Both the position numbers and the translations under genes were made by a program. Of a DNA stretch of 64,000 nucleotides, positions 47,691-57,767 are shown piece after piece (within the stretch, counting starts at the first letter, position 1; the number at the start of each line of letters is the position of its first letter). The DNA is taken from positions 372,001-436,000 of the forward strand of contig QNQO01000530.1 in NCBI GenBank assembly GCA_003290165.1, given 5' to 3'. Source of the DNA: Berberis thunbergii. Lineage: Eukaryota; Streptophyta; Magnoliopsida; Ranunculales; Berberidaceae. The notes beneath the pieces are model-generated. The model did not search any database. It was not told the origin of the DNA and saw nothing but the letters and a program-made list of their open reading frames with translations.

Positions 47691-47763
47691 GCGAGGGGAT
47701 AGAGGGTCCTCCCCCTTCCCTCACTGTTTTCCTCGCTAGTTTCCTCGCCATTTAGACTGACTC
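47691..47763 (-). other. Copy of the long-inverted-repeat element's terminal motif
   Basis: Read leftward from 47763: TCTAAATGGCGAGGAAAC, then AGCGAGG-type words. This resembles the ends of the inverted-repeat element at 33791-37052. It abuts the terpene synthase-related block on its right, as if it were the right edge of an insertion. Confidence 0.4.
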
Positions 47764-48320
47764 ATTATTAGCATCACCTCATTTAGTATGGGCCCAAAAG
47801 TGTTACAATTCATCTTAGCTACATGTAAGAGCCATAGCAAAAAACCCTTTATGGTGCAGTGTAGGTGAATGGTAATGATCAGGTATTGTCCTTCCCTTAT
47901 AGATGTTCCGGTTGAAGCCAAGATTCCTTCTATTATTTTTTCTTTCTTTTCTCTTTTTCTGGTTGGACTGTGATTGATTGCCTTTTTTTATTCAACCAAG
48001 TCCATTCATGAACATCATAAACGTTTTTTGTGATGCAAAAAATATCCTAGTACAATAGTCAATAGTCAATAGTAAAAAAACATTAATTGTTAGCCAATAG
48101 TCAGGGTCGCTTCGTGGATATGTCTTTCTTGATATGACAGAACATTAGAAATTTTATGGAAACTCAAAGGTTTCGTGTGAGTTTCATAATTAATTACTTT
48201 GATGAGGTTTTTTCTTCGTAGTTTTATGACGTCCCTAAACATGTGCCACACCTTTCTCTAGTGACAGAGCCAAGAATCCATTATGCTTGATTAGATACCA
48301 AAAAAAAAAAAAAAAAAAAA
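47764..48320 (+). repeat. Terpene synthase flank fragment: promoter block joined to intron-6 block
   Basis: 47764-48055 matches 57287-57572, the upstream region of the intact terpene synthase. 48080-48300 matches 59829-60077, part of its intron 6, in the same orientation. The exons and introns that lie between these blocks in the intact gene are absent. It is best read as a deletion remnant of a paralogue or a composite of copied pieces. It ends in a 20-base A run. Confidence 0.82.
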
Positions 48321-50400
48321 GATTCTAAATGTCGAGGGAATGAGCGAGGAAATGAGCGAGGGAAATGAGGTGAAAGATCTTTCCAACAAAATCAATAATC
48401 AATACAAAACACTAAAATTTTAAAAATATATATTTTATAATTAAAAAATATATAATGTATTTCACATCTTTAATATTTTCAATATTTTTAAAAGTAATGA
48501 GATGAGCCGATCATATCAGAAAAAAATGACTCGGACATCTTAAAACACATTTAAACAAAAGCCCTAAATTTCATGTTTTGGCAAATTCAAAGATTGAGGG
48601 AGAACTCATTCTTGGTGTTTAAATTTTTTCCCCAATTGATTATAATTTGACTGAACTGAACAAACTTACACTTATAATAGGCTTACACTTCAATACTGAT
48701 TGAGAGCGAAAATGAGGATAGTGACGGGGTGTTCAGTACAAATAATTAGCAAAAATAAAATTATGTAGAGTGCTAACGGCAGGGGGCATACTCTAGTACT
48801 CTAACAATTGAAAATGTTTGAAAATGCTTTTTTTTTTTTTTTTTTTATAATTAAAGACTCTTAAAAGCCACAAACCCAACCCATGGTTTAAAAATAATTA
48901 GAAATACATTCTTGCCCTTAACTTAAGTGATCATTTTTCAAAAACAAAATCACATCTTTAGCTTTGACTCAATTCAATACAACTCTCATGCCACCGTTAG
49001 TTGTATTTATCCATCTCTAACATCAACCTATGTTTGGATTAAGAAACCCCGTTCAACCTTGAGTCACTTTCAATCCACCACCACTGTCTACTTTTTTAAT
49101 TTCTTCGCAGCTACAAGTAATATGGTTTCTAAATATAGCTTTAACACTCAACTTTGAAAATGCATTAGAATTTGATTTCAATCTCTTGAAGGATTACTCA
49201 ATAGAACATACCGATTTTCATATTGACTTCCTGTATTTGAATCAGGCTATTATTAATGAAAATTCATTTACCTTCTTAAAACCAATCATAAGTTTACTTT
49301 TTAAAAAAATTATTTTTTATTTTATTTCCAGATTACCCAGCAAAAATCGATTAGTTGTGTTTCAAAGACATGAACAAATTTGAAAAAAATATATAAAATT
49401 GTGTTAGAAGATAGCATATTTTGAATAGTTTCAATGTAACTGGAATTTGAATACATAAATAACAACACCACGTCAATATGTCTAAGAGTATGGGCATATT
49501 TGTCTTTTTATATTTCTTTTAGCCATGATTTCGATTTGTGGCTTTTAATAGTCTTAAATTACAAAAAGCAGGCATTTCGAGACACTTTTAAATGTTAGGG
49601 TCTTATGTAGTCTACAATTATAAATAGTAGACCTTATAATTCATTTTCCCTTTTGAAAATGTAGCCACTTTTTTATACCACCACCCTTAATTCTTTGAAG
49701 CACACCACCACTTATTGAATGACACTACCAATGTGAACAATTTTTTTTCTCCTTTCTTCATATTCTCTTCCTATTTTTCTCCTCTTTCTTCACATGAACA
49801 ACGACAACAAGTGGCAACAGCCCCCACCCCGCCACCAGATGCACTACCCTACGCTATCAACCTCGCCCCTATAGCATTGCCTCACCCCGCCACCACCTCT
49901 TCTATCATATCTTCTTCTTATTCTTCTCTTCCTCTTCTCTCCGTTCCTCTTCTTCTCTTCATCTTCACTATGTTCCTCTTTTTCTCTTCCTATTATATCT
50001 GTTTTGCTTTTTCTCCTCTCTTTTTTCTCCCCTGTTTAGTGCATTCGTTATATATGTTTGAATGTATGTAAAAACAATAGGCTTTAGACACCAATTGTAC
50101 AATTGGAGGATATGCACAAAGGATGTAATGATGGGCTAATAAAAGTAGTGAAATGCCACAATTTCTTCTAGTTGTTTTTTATACATCAAAATTGAACAAC
50201 AAAGTGACCCAACAAGAACTCATTGATTATCTCCAAAAATAAAGTGACCCAAAAAGAACTAAAAGATGCAAAAACAAGTACATTGACCATGCGATAACGA
50301 CCATAGAACCGAATGCATCATATCCTGCAAGCCTAATAATCCCATCAGCAGCGGATGCAAATGAGATAAGCTCACAGGATCCCTTGCGTTTGTTTGAAAA
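48321..50400. other. Intergenic AT-rich DNA
   Basis: 48327-48370 (plus) carries TCTAAATGTCGAGGGAATG, again like the inverted-repeat element end. A T-run lies at 48830-48846. A CT-rich open frame at 49715-50071 is low in complexity (Ser/Phe/Leu runs) and not a credible gene. Confidence 0.45.
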
Positions 50401-50410
50401 TTGGACAAAG

Positions 50411-50494
50411 TTAGTTTTTTGCCCAAACATAGCGGTCCCTGCAAGCCTAAGGATCTCATTCGCAAGATCCGCTGCGTTTGGGCAAAACCTAATT
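50411..50494. mobile_element. Small palindromic repeat (MITE-like), with a relative at 50765-50850
   Basis: Near-perfect inverted arms of about 25 bp: TAGTTTTTTGCCCAAACATA (from 50412), inverted in the GTTTGGGCAAAACCTAAT end. The centre carries GGATC and CCTGCAAGCCTAA. Related, more decayed copies of the same words lie at 50320-50400 and 50765-50850. No target duplication could be fixed. Confidence 0.5.
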
Positions 50495-50850
50495 GTATTA
50501 ATTTCTTTTGTTTTAGGCAACTTTTTGAAATTTTCATGATTTAAATACACTCTTAATAAATAAAATATATTCTAAAAACACAAATTGGCCATTATCTTCA
50601 ACCATCCATAATTTTGGATCTCTGAAGTTGGGGTTTTTACTCGACATCGTCGAAATGGTTTTTGCGATGAAAACAATTTTGTTAAGAGTGGATATAAATC
50701 ATAGAAATTGAGAAAAGTTGAAAACGGCTCAAACAAAAAAAATTGAAAAAATGGAAAAAAAAATTAGGTTTCATGTCCAAACGCAGCGGATGCTGCAAGT
50801 TGGGTGATGCAATTCCCAGGATCCTCTGTGTTTGAAAGAAAACCTAACTT

Positions 50851-52200
50851 TATCAAAATTTTCAATTTCTTTGAAAATTTTTTATTTTATGTTTTCCAAT
50901 TCATAAGATTTATATAAACTCCTAACAAATTGCTTCTATTGCAAAAACAATTTTTTTGACTTTCAAAGTCAACTTTTTACTCAACATTGTCGAAATGGTG
51001 TTCACTTGATTTTATGCAAATTTGCTCAAAACTAGGTTCAATTTCCATTTTTTCCGGGTTCAGTGTCAATACTATGTTTTCTGAGGTTGAAAATTGTCGT
51101 TTTTTTGTAATTTCTATCACTTTAATTGTCACGTTTGATCTATTTCTTTATTAACTGTATTTAGCAATAAAAACGAAAACCTAATTTAATTAATTTCTTA
51201 AATATTACATAAAAATACAAAAAAAAAACATTAAAATAACACTAACCATCTAGGAGGCACTCAAAAAAGTTCTTCAGGGGTTGACGCTCGTAGCCCTATT
51301 TTTCTTCTTTGTCAGAGGAGTAGTAGTCCACTAACGAATTGCAACGACTGGTAAATTTTAGCTCTTTCCTAATAAAATTTCTAATTACGATGATTTTTTT
51401 TAATTAAAAAAGGGGTGTCAATATCATTTTGTGCAAACCCTATTGTAGGGTTTTAACTTTGTGTTGATTAAATAGGGCTTTAATTCTTCCCAGCCACATA
51501 GAAAGTTTGTAAAAGAGCAAAAATAAAGGAAGATAGAAAAAGGAACTGAAGGAGGAGGGGAAGAAAAAGACCAAGGAGAAGAGGTGAGTCTCCTTCCATT
51601 ACCTTTATGAGTTCTTGTGATTTTATTCTTTCTCTTTACATAATCATTTATCTTTTAGGTTACTTTATAAACCCATTATTTTAAAATCTAATAATCGTAC
51701 ATTGTAAACTATGCTTTTGTAAACTTTTATCTAACAAACTATGTTGGGTAGATAGATTTGGTAGTTAAAAAAGGCAATGTCAAAAGGTGTTTTTTGTGTG
51801 ATTGTACTTAGTAGGTTAAAAGATAAGTGGGGATGTCAAGGTTTCAATGCAAGTGTCAGAGAGTGGGTTGTTACCCATGTAAGAAATAGCAAGACATCAC
51901 TTAGATGAACAAAGCACACATGAGATTTTCTTGATTTAAGAAGATAGGGGTGGCTAGACATACGGAAATAATAAAAAAGGGGTGTGAAAAGAAAGTACAT
52001 AATACATTGTCAAGTCATCAAAGTTTGTTAGTGCCGCACGAGAAGTACTTGTGAAAAGAAAGCACGTGACACATGGCATATAGTACATAACATGACCATA
52101 ATTAAGGGGCGCATGGTATGCCATGGACAAATAATTGCTATAATGTTATTTATGTACAAAATGGATGGGAGTGATAATGATTGATGTTTGACGCATCTCT
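50851..52200. other. Intergenic AT-rich DNA
   Basis: No gene recognised. Isolated purine-rich tract at 51510-51590. Confidence 0.4.
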
Positions 52201-52204
52201 AACC

Positions 52205-52620
52205 ATGCATGAATATTTGATTGCTATCATTACCCCTATTAAAAACTTTTTTGGCTATTATCATTTTCATAATAATGAAGATTAGGCCACTGCCACATTT
52301 TGGATTTTGATTGCTATCATCATCCCTATTAACAACATTTGGTTGCCATCATTTTTACAATAATGAAGATTAGGTCACGTCATTGTCACATTTTGATTTT
52401 TTGATTGCTATCATCATCCCTATTAACAATTTTTGGCTATTATCATTTTCATAATAATGAAGATTAGGCCATTGCCATCATTTTTGTGATCATAATGAAG
52501 ATTGGATCACTGTCATCATTTTTTATAGTAATGAAGATTGGAAGATTGGGTCACTGTCGTCATTTTTTATAGTAATGAAGATTGGGTCACTGTCATCGTT
52601 TTGGTTGCCATATTTATTAC
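52205..52620. repeat. Degenerate tandem array
   Basis: At least five imperfect units sharing ATAATGAAGATTAGG and ATTGCTATCAT / CATCATTTTT words, with units of about 50-110 bp. The last units (52500-52600) are the most alike. No coding function. Confidence 0.8.
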
Positions 52621-55100
52621 ATTGGTCACTCTTTGAGAATTTGAAGTAAGTTGTACTAATGACATTTTTGCACCCGTTAGATGATTGTACTGATTTCACT
52701 ACGACAAAGTTTGCTACTTTAATATGGAATTTTGGTTCTGATTTCTATACACTACAAGAATATATATCCTGTTACCTACATCTGTAAAGATAAATATATT
52801 CTACTATATGGAGGGTACTTGTTTCTGATTGACAATGTGTAAGAAAGCTGAGATATCATAATATGTGATATGAGAAAACCTTGAATTTATAATTTGAAAA
52901 CTGTACCCCTTAGAAATATCACATATCTGATTGTTATGTTTTTCCTCTCCTATAGAGAAACTAAGTAACATTCGGGTTGAGTCTTGCGGAGTAGGGCACC
53001 CCTTTCTTAAAAAAAAACTAAGTAACCTTCGGGTCGAGTCTTGTGAAAAGGGGGTGATTTTTGGAATGCCTAAAATAGGCTTGATATTTATCCGTAAAAA
53101 ATGTGACGTGACTTATTCGCACTGATAGCCCAAGAGTGGTTTTTTGTTACTCATATAGTGAGGAGTATCCGTTAAGTTCATGTCTATACGTGATGTGTCC
53201 CTACTTAGACATGAATGACAGAAAAATTCTCCTTTATATAAGAGAGGCATACGGGTATGTATGTTCGGCACGGAGGTGTTGCAAATCTGGTATCGTCTAA
53301 GAGATCGGTTTATTATAAATGAATAACTGGTTTAAGAAGAATAATTTGTGTGTTGATAAAGTCTAATTAATTGGAAAATTATTCTTTTTATTTTTCTAAC
53401 CATTTCGTGCAGGATGGAAAGTCCACTAACTTTTCTGCAGGTCCGACTTGCCATATTCAATTTCCACAGAGTAAGAATAGGTAATGTGAATAGTTACTGA
53501 ATTATGCTAGAAGTTTTTAGTAGCTATATGCATTTGCCTCGAGGAGGAACTGCATGTTTTGGCTTGGCTATTTTGTGGTGTTATATTGTTTTGGGAACGA
53601 ATAATTTCACACCAGCTTAATTGCTGACCCAAGTGGGCTTTGACTTCTTGTGTACATTCCTTTAGGAATGTAGCTGACTGGCTTTGTTTCAGGTCTAATA
53701 GGTTCAGGCGAGATTTGAGGAGTTCGTTTTGTGAAAGCGGACGTTGCTGAGGAGTAGAACGTCGAGAGTTGATTTATAATTTTTGGTGATTATTTTATTC
53801 TATTGTAATATAACAAATAGTAAATTGTTTCGTTTGGACAAAATGATGTCTTTGGGTTAGTTACATTTTTTATCGAATTTGATCCATGATAATTCGACTT
53901 TAATTTTCTTTCCATTGGTTGAATATTAAGTTTGTCCTATTTGTTTTTATGGTAAATTGTGCAATTGATCGTTTCTCGTGGATGCCTACTGTTACTATGT
54001 GTGAATTGATTTCACGCCCCGAGTTTTGGGAAAATCGATTATCCTACGTGGATATTATGATTTCGGTCTTTCAAAAATCGAGGTGTATCAGTTTGGTACC
54101 ATAACACAATTTACCCTAAGTTAGGGAGAGTCTAGGGGATCCTCGAAATGTTGTTATGGGTAAGTAGTAGAGTATTTTGTGGATCTTATGGAGTGTCTAA
54201 TCATCGCCATTTTTATTTGAAGGATATGACAGGAAGACACACTCGTTAGAATTCCAATGGGGACGGTAACAATAGCGGTAGCAGTGATAATGTTGATCCA
54301 AATTGAGATGGCAATGAAAATGGGAACAGACATGGTGAGAACATGATTCAGTTGTGTTAGACTATGATGATGCAGTTGCTACAAGAATTGTAGCAGATAG
54401 TTACCATGGTGATCCTTTTGCTAGAAGGGTTAAGGAGTACGGGACTTTGAGTGGTACAAGGTTCACAAGGGATAATCCGAGATAATTATCACTATTCATA
54501 TAGAAACAATAGATTTTATATAAGATAATTATCAATATTCATCATAAGTTGTGTGCGACTAAGTTAATTCTTGAAGAACATCTAATTTATCTAGCTAATT
54601 AGAGACCTTTTAACTAAAGAAAGAGCTTTCTACATGAAAGGGGATGATGTAATAATGACTGCACACCTATACATGGATGTAGGTATTTAGGGTTACAATT
54701 TTATTTCATCGTGTTCCAATTTTGGTACTCTAGTTTTGTGTATATGTAATTGGCTTGTTGTTCTTATGAAAAAAAATTTCTATGAATAAAGATAATCAAA
54801 ACACCTTAAGATTTTCTACTAATTACAACCACTTGTAGCTTAAAATCTAACAACTGACTTCAAAGCATTTTATAAAAAAATGTTGAATGTAAGGTTATCT
54901 GGTGAACTAAGAATAGATAACTTTATGTTAAGAGATATCAAGATTATTATTATGTGGTGGATATGCATCACACCAGCTGGGCTCCTCTTGAGACATAAGA
55001 GCTTTCATGATTTACGATCATATTTGCATATAAGACATACTTGATGCTTACTGCAAATTTTTTTTTAAAATTTTATCACCAATTTTTTTAATTTTTAATT
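52621..55100. other. Intergenic, decayed repeats
   Basis: No splice-supported gene. 54230-54420 (plus) has a broken Asn/Gly-rich stretch followed by Gln-rich words, like the N-terminal part of some gypsy gag proteins, but too decayed to call. 52967-53045 contains a duplicated word (AACTAAGTAAC...TTCGGGT). Confidence 0.4.
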
Positions 55101-55109
55101 TTGCATATC

Positions 55110-55640
55110 AAGATTGTTTTTTTTTTTTGGATTGATTGCCTTCTTTTTGCTATGATTTTTGCCTTTTTGGTGCATTAGACCCTATAGTCCTATGTTTAGT
55201 AGGTGCAATTCATAACACCTGCGCAAACCCATAATCTCACATGTGAATTAAAAAAAATTAATGATAAAAAAAAGAAAAAAAAAATTTGTTCTCAAGGATA
55301 TTTCATTGGAACCACAACTAGTTCTATTCAACGCGATTCACGTAAAGTAGTAAACGCGATTCATGTAAAGTACAACTTTTTTTGTGATGCAAAAAAATAT
55401 TCGAGTACATGATACAATTTTGGATCCCTACGTGTAATGATTTTCTTAGTTGCACAATGTAAGAAAAGATTCTATAAATTTGATGAATGTTATTATGGTT
55501 TCATCCACATATCTTCTTCTTCTCTCAAACTACATTTCAGATTCTGAATCTAATTCAACATCTTTGGTTTCTTTATTTTTGGTTTTTCTTTTTCTTTTTT
55601 GGTTTGTTTCTTTCCTTGACTCTGAATATGACAGTCCCAG
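55110..55640 (+). repeat. Terpene synthase promoter-like block, copy at 55 kb
   Basis: Matches 63210-63672 over almost its whole length. Its right part (about 55390-55600), including the TATA-like CTATAAAT and the TTTCATCCACATATC word, matches the region just upstream of the intact terpene synthase (57555-57745). The following sequence does not continue into terpene synthase exons. Confidence 0.82.
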
Positions 55641-55687
55641 AAAACTACAGAACTATTACTTGACTTGAAAGTGAGCTCCATAATTTG

Positions 55688-56140
55688 CAGTCCTCAGATT
55701 CCCTCTTTGGAGATGGCCATGACTATCTCCAAGGTAATATTTCATATATTTTTATTAGTCAATCATGCCAGTTCCTACATGCACCGTATAAATAATTTCA
55801 TGTCATAGTTCAAACCTTCGATGTTATAGGTGCAAGAAAGTGAACTTTGTCATGGACACGAAGTTCATGAGCTGGAAGAGAAAGTGTTGCTGGATGAGAT
55901 AGTAAATTACAATGCTGCTTTATACTTGGGGAAACAAGGTGGTGCAACCTATTTTCAGTTTAAATCGCTGCATTTGCATGTGTTTTTTTCTTTTTCTTTA
56001 TTGATGCCAATTTGAATTTGATGTAAACTTGTAGTTGATCTCATGTTCTCGTCATCTCGCCTGCAAGAACTTACAAATGTGAAGGCTTGTCCCTGCTCCC
56101 AATTAGAAGGTTTGTTGAACCTCATGAACCAAGATGATTA
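55688..56140 (+). other. Possible exons of an unidentified or broken gene
   Basis: After an acceptor-like TTTGCAG, a short open stretch (SSDSLFGDGHDYLQ) ends at a GGTAAT donor near 55734. A second (VQESELCHGHEVHELEEKVLL) starts after ATAG at 55829. A third near 56040 ends LLNLMNQDD and a stop. The spacing looks gene-like, but I do not recognise the protein. It lies where a paralogue of the terpene synthase would begin, yet shows no terpene synthase motif. Confidence 0.25.
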
Positions 56141-56154
56141 ATCATCATAAGTTA

Positions 56155-56465
56155 AATGTGTTATACACTGTCTGATGGATTGCAACTATGCTAATACAAT
56201 GTCAGACAGATTAACTATGCTAATACACTGTACACTACTATGCTAATACATTGTCTGTCTGATGCACTGTTTGTAATATACTGTCTGTAATACACCACAC
56301 ACATCCTTCACGTACAAGGAGGACATTGTCTGATACACTGATCAGATCAGTGTATTACACTGTCTGTTTGATACATTGTCTGTCTGATGGACTACTATGC
56401 TAATACACTGTCTGTAATACACTGTCTGTAATACACTACTATGCTAATACACTGTCTGATATTAA
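56155..56465. repeat. Degenerate repeats of ACTATGCTAATACACTGTCTG
   Basis: At least eight imperfect occurrences of CTGTCTG(A/T) with TAATACA words in about 300 bp, partly as direct tandem units. Simple-repeat-like; no coding function. Confidence 0.8.
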
Positions 56466-56611
56466 TATTACAATTTCCTATATCTAAATTCATTCAAATT
56501 TCTGATAAGGATTGAAGAAGGTGAAATCAGATACTAAATTTTTGGGATGCTTTTGCTCTTCTTGTTGTTGCTGCTGCTGCTACTTTTCCTCTTGCTCTTG
56601 TTGTTGCTCTT

Positions 56612-56692
56612 CTCACTGGATCAACTTACTTTCTCATTGGATCAGCATGCTTTCTCACTGGACCAACTTGCTTTCTCACTGGATCAGCGCCC
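56612..56692. repeat. Tandem repeat of ~21-bp CTTTCTCACTGGATCAACTTG units
   Basis: About four units with small changes, just after a CTT/TGC-rich simple-sequence stretch (56547-56610). The open frames here are by-products. Confidence 0.85.
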
Positions 56693-57144
56693 TTATCTAC
56701 TCATTAATGGCAGTTTCACTTTCATTTTTTTGAAACATTAATTAGGTGTTAACTTGCTAGTATCAGACAAGATTGCTAGTATATAGCCAGCATAAACAAA
56801 ATGTACCAAGCTAGTTTTTTTTTTTTTTTTGGATTTAGAGATTATTGTCCATTCTTTTACATGTTTCGTTCGATTACATTGATGAATCAATAAGAGCACA
56901 TACATTCTTTCATATAACTTTTGTTGGCACATTATTTTCTTACTACTTGTTTACTTCGAAATTCATTTAAAATATAGGTTTTGCTATACGTACCTCTGAG
57001 ATTTGAATGTAGTAGTTTATGAAGATTTGAATGTAGTAGTTTATAAAAATTTTGGATGTGTACTATCCATTTTTAGTTTTTTTTTTAATTTGGAAAATGT
57101 TTGAAATTAGCTATAGTTTTTAAAGGATACAAAGCAAAATTTAG

Positions 57145-57767
57145 TATCAACTTCATTTGAAATTAGTATTAGCTAGTATATGTAATTATATAAAATTTAG
57201 TATTAGTTTTATGATGTTGCAATTATTCCATTAGTATGGGTTGGTAGATGTTATAATTATTGGATTAGTATGGGTTGATTGGTGATACAAATATTAGCAT
57301 CACCTCATTTAGTATGGGCCCAAAAGTGTTACCAACATGTAAGAGCCATAGCAAAAAACCCTTTATGGTGTGGTGTAGGTGAAAGGTAATGATCAAGTAT
57401 TGTCCTTCCCTTATAGATGTTCCGGTTGAAGCCAAGGTTCCTTCTATTATTTTTTCTTTCTTTTCTCTTTTTCTGGTTGGATTGAGATTGATTGCCTTTT
57501 TTTATTGAACCAAGTCCATTCATGAACATCATGAACAACGTTTTTTGTGACGCAAAAAATATCCTAGAGTAGAACGTTTTTTGTGACGCAAGAAATATCC
57601 TAGAGTACAACGTTTTTTGTGATCCATTTTTTTAGCTGCACAGTGTAAGAAATAATTCTATAAATTGGATGAATGTTGTTAAAGTTTCATCCACATATCA
57701 TCATCTTCTTCTCTCAAACTAAATTTCAAATTCTAATTAAACATCCATTGTTAACCACATTGTCTCA
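57145..57767 (+). promoter_or_regulatory. Upstream region of the terpene synthase
   Basis: Contains CTATAAAT (57658-57665), a TATA box about 105 bp before the ATG. A 36-bp unit beginning AACGTTTTTTGTGACGCAA is repeated in tandem (57537-57572, 57573-57608, partial 57609-57624). The related blocks at 47.8, 55.1 and 63.2 kb carry a single copy. 57150-57345 is repeated at 63680-63880. The proximal 100 bp is presumably 5' UTR. Confidence 0.65.

Noticed and set aside
49715..50071. 118-residue Ser/Phe-rich frame that resembles a membrane protein
   Set aside because: Arises from CT-rich low-complexity DNA; a similar composition appears at 37.8 kb without any gene.
56512..56741. Cys- or Leu-rich frames that look like a small secreted or membrane protein
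   Set aside because: Encoded by CTT/TGC simple sequence and a 21-bp tandem repeat; reading-frame independent.
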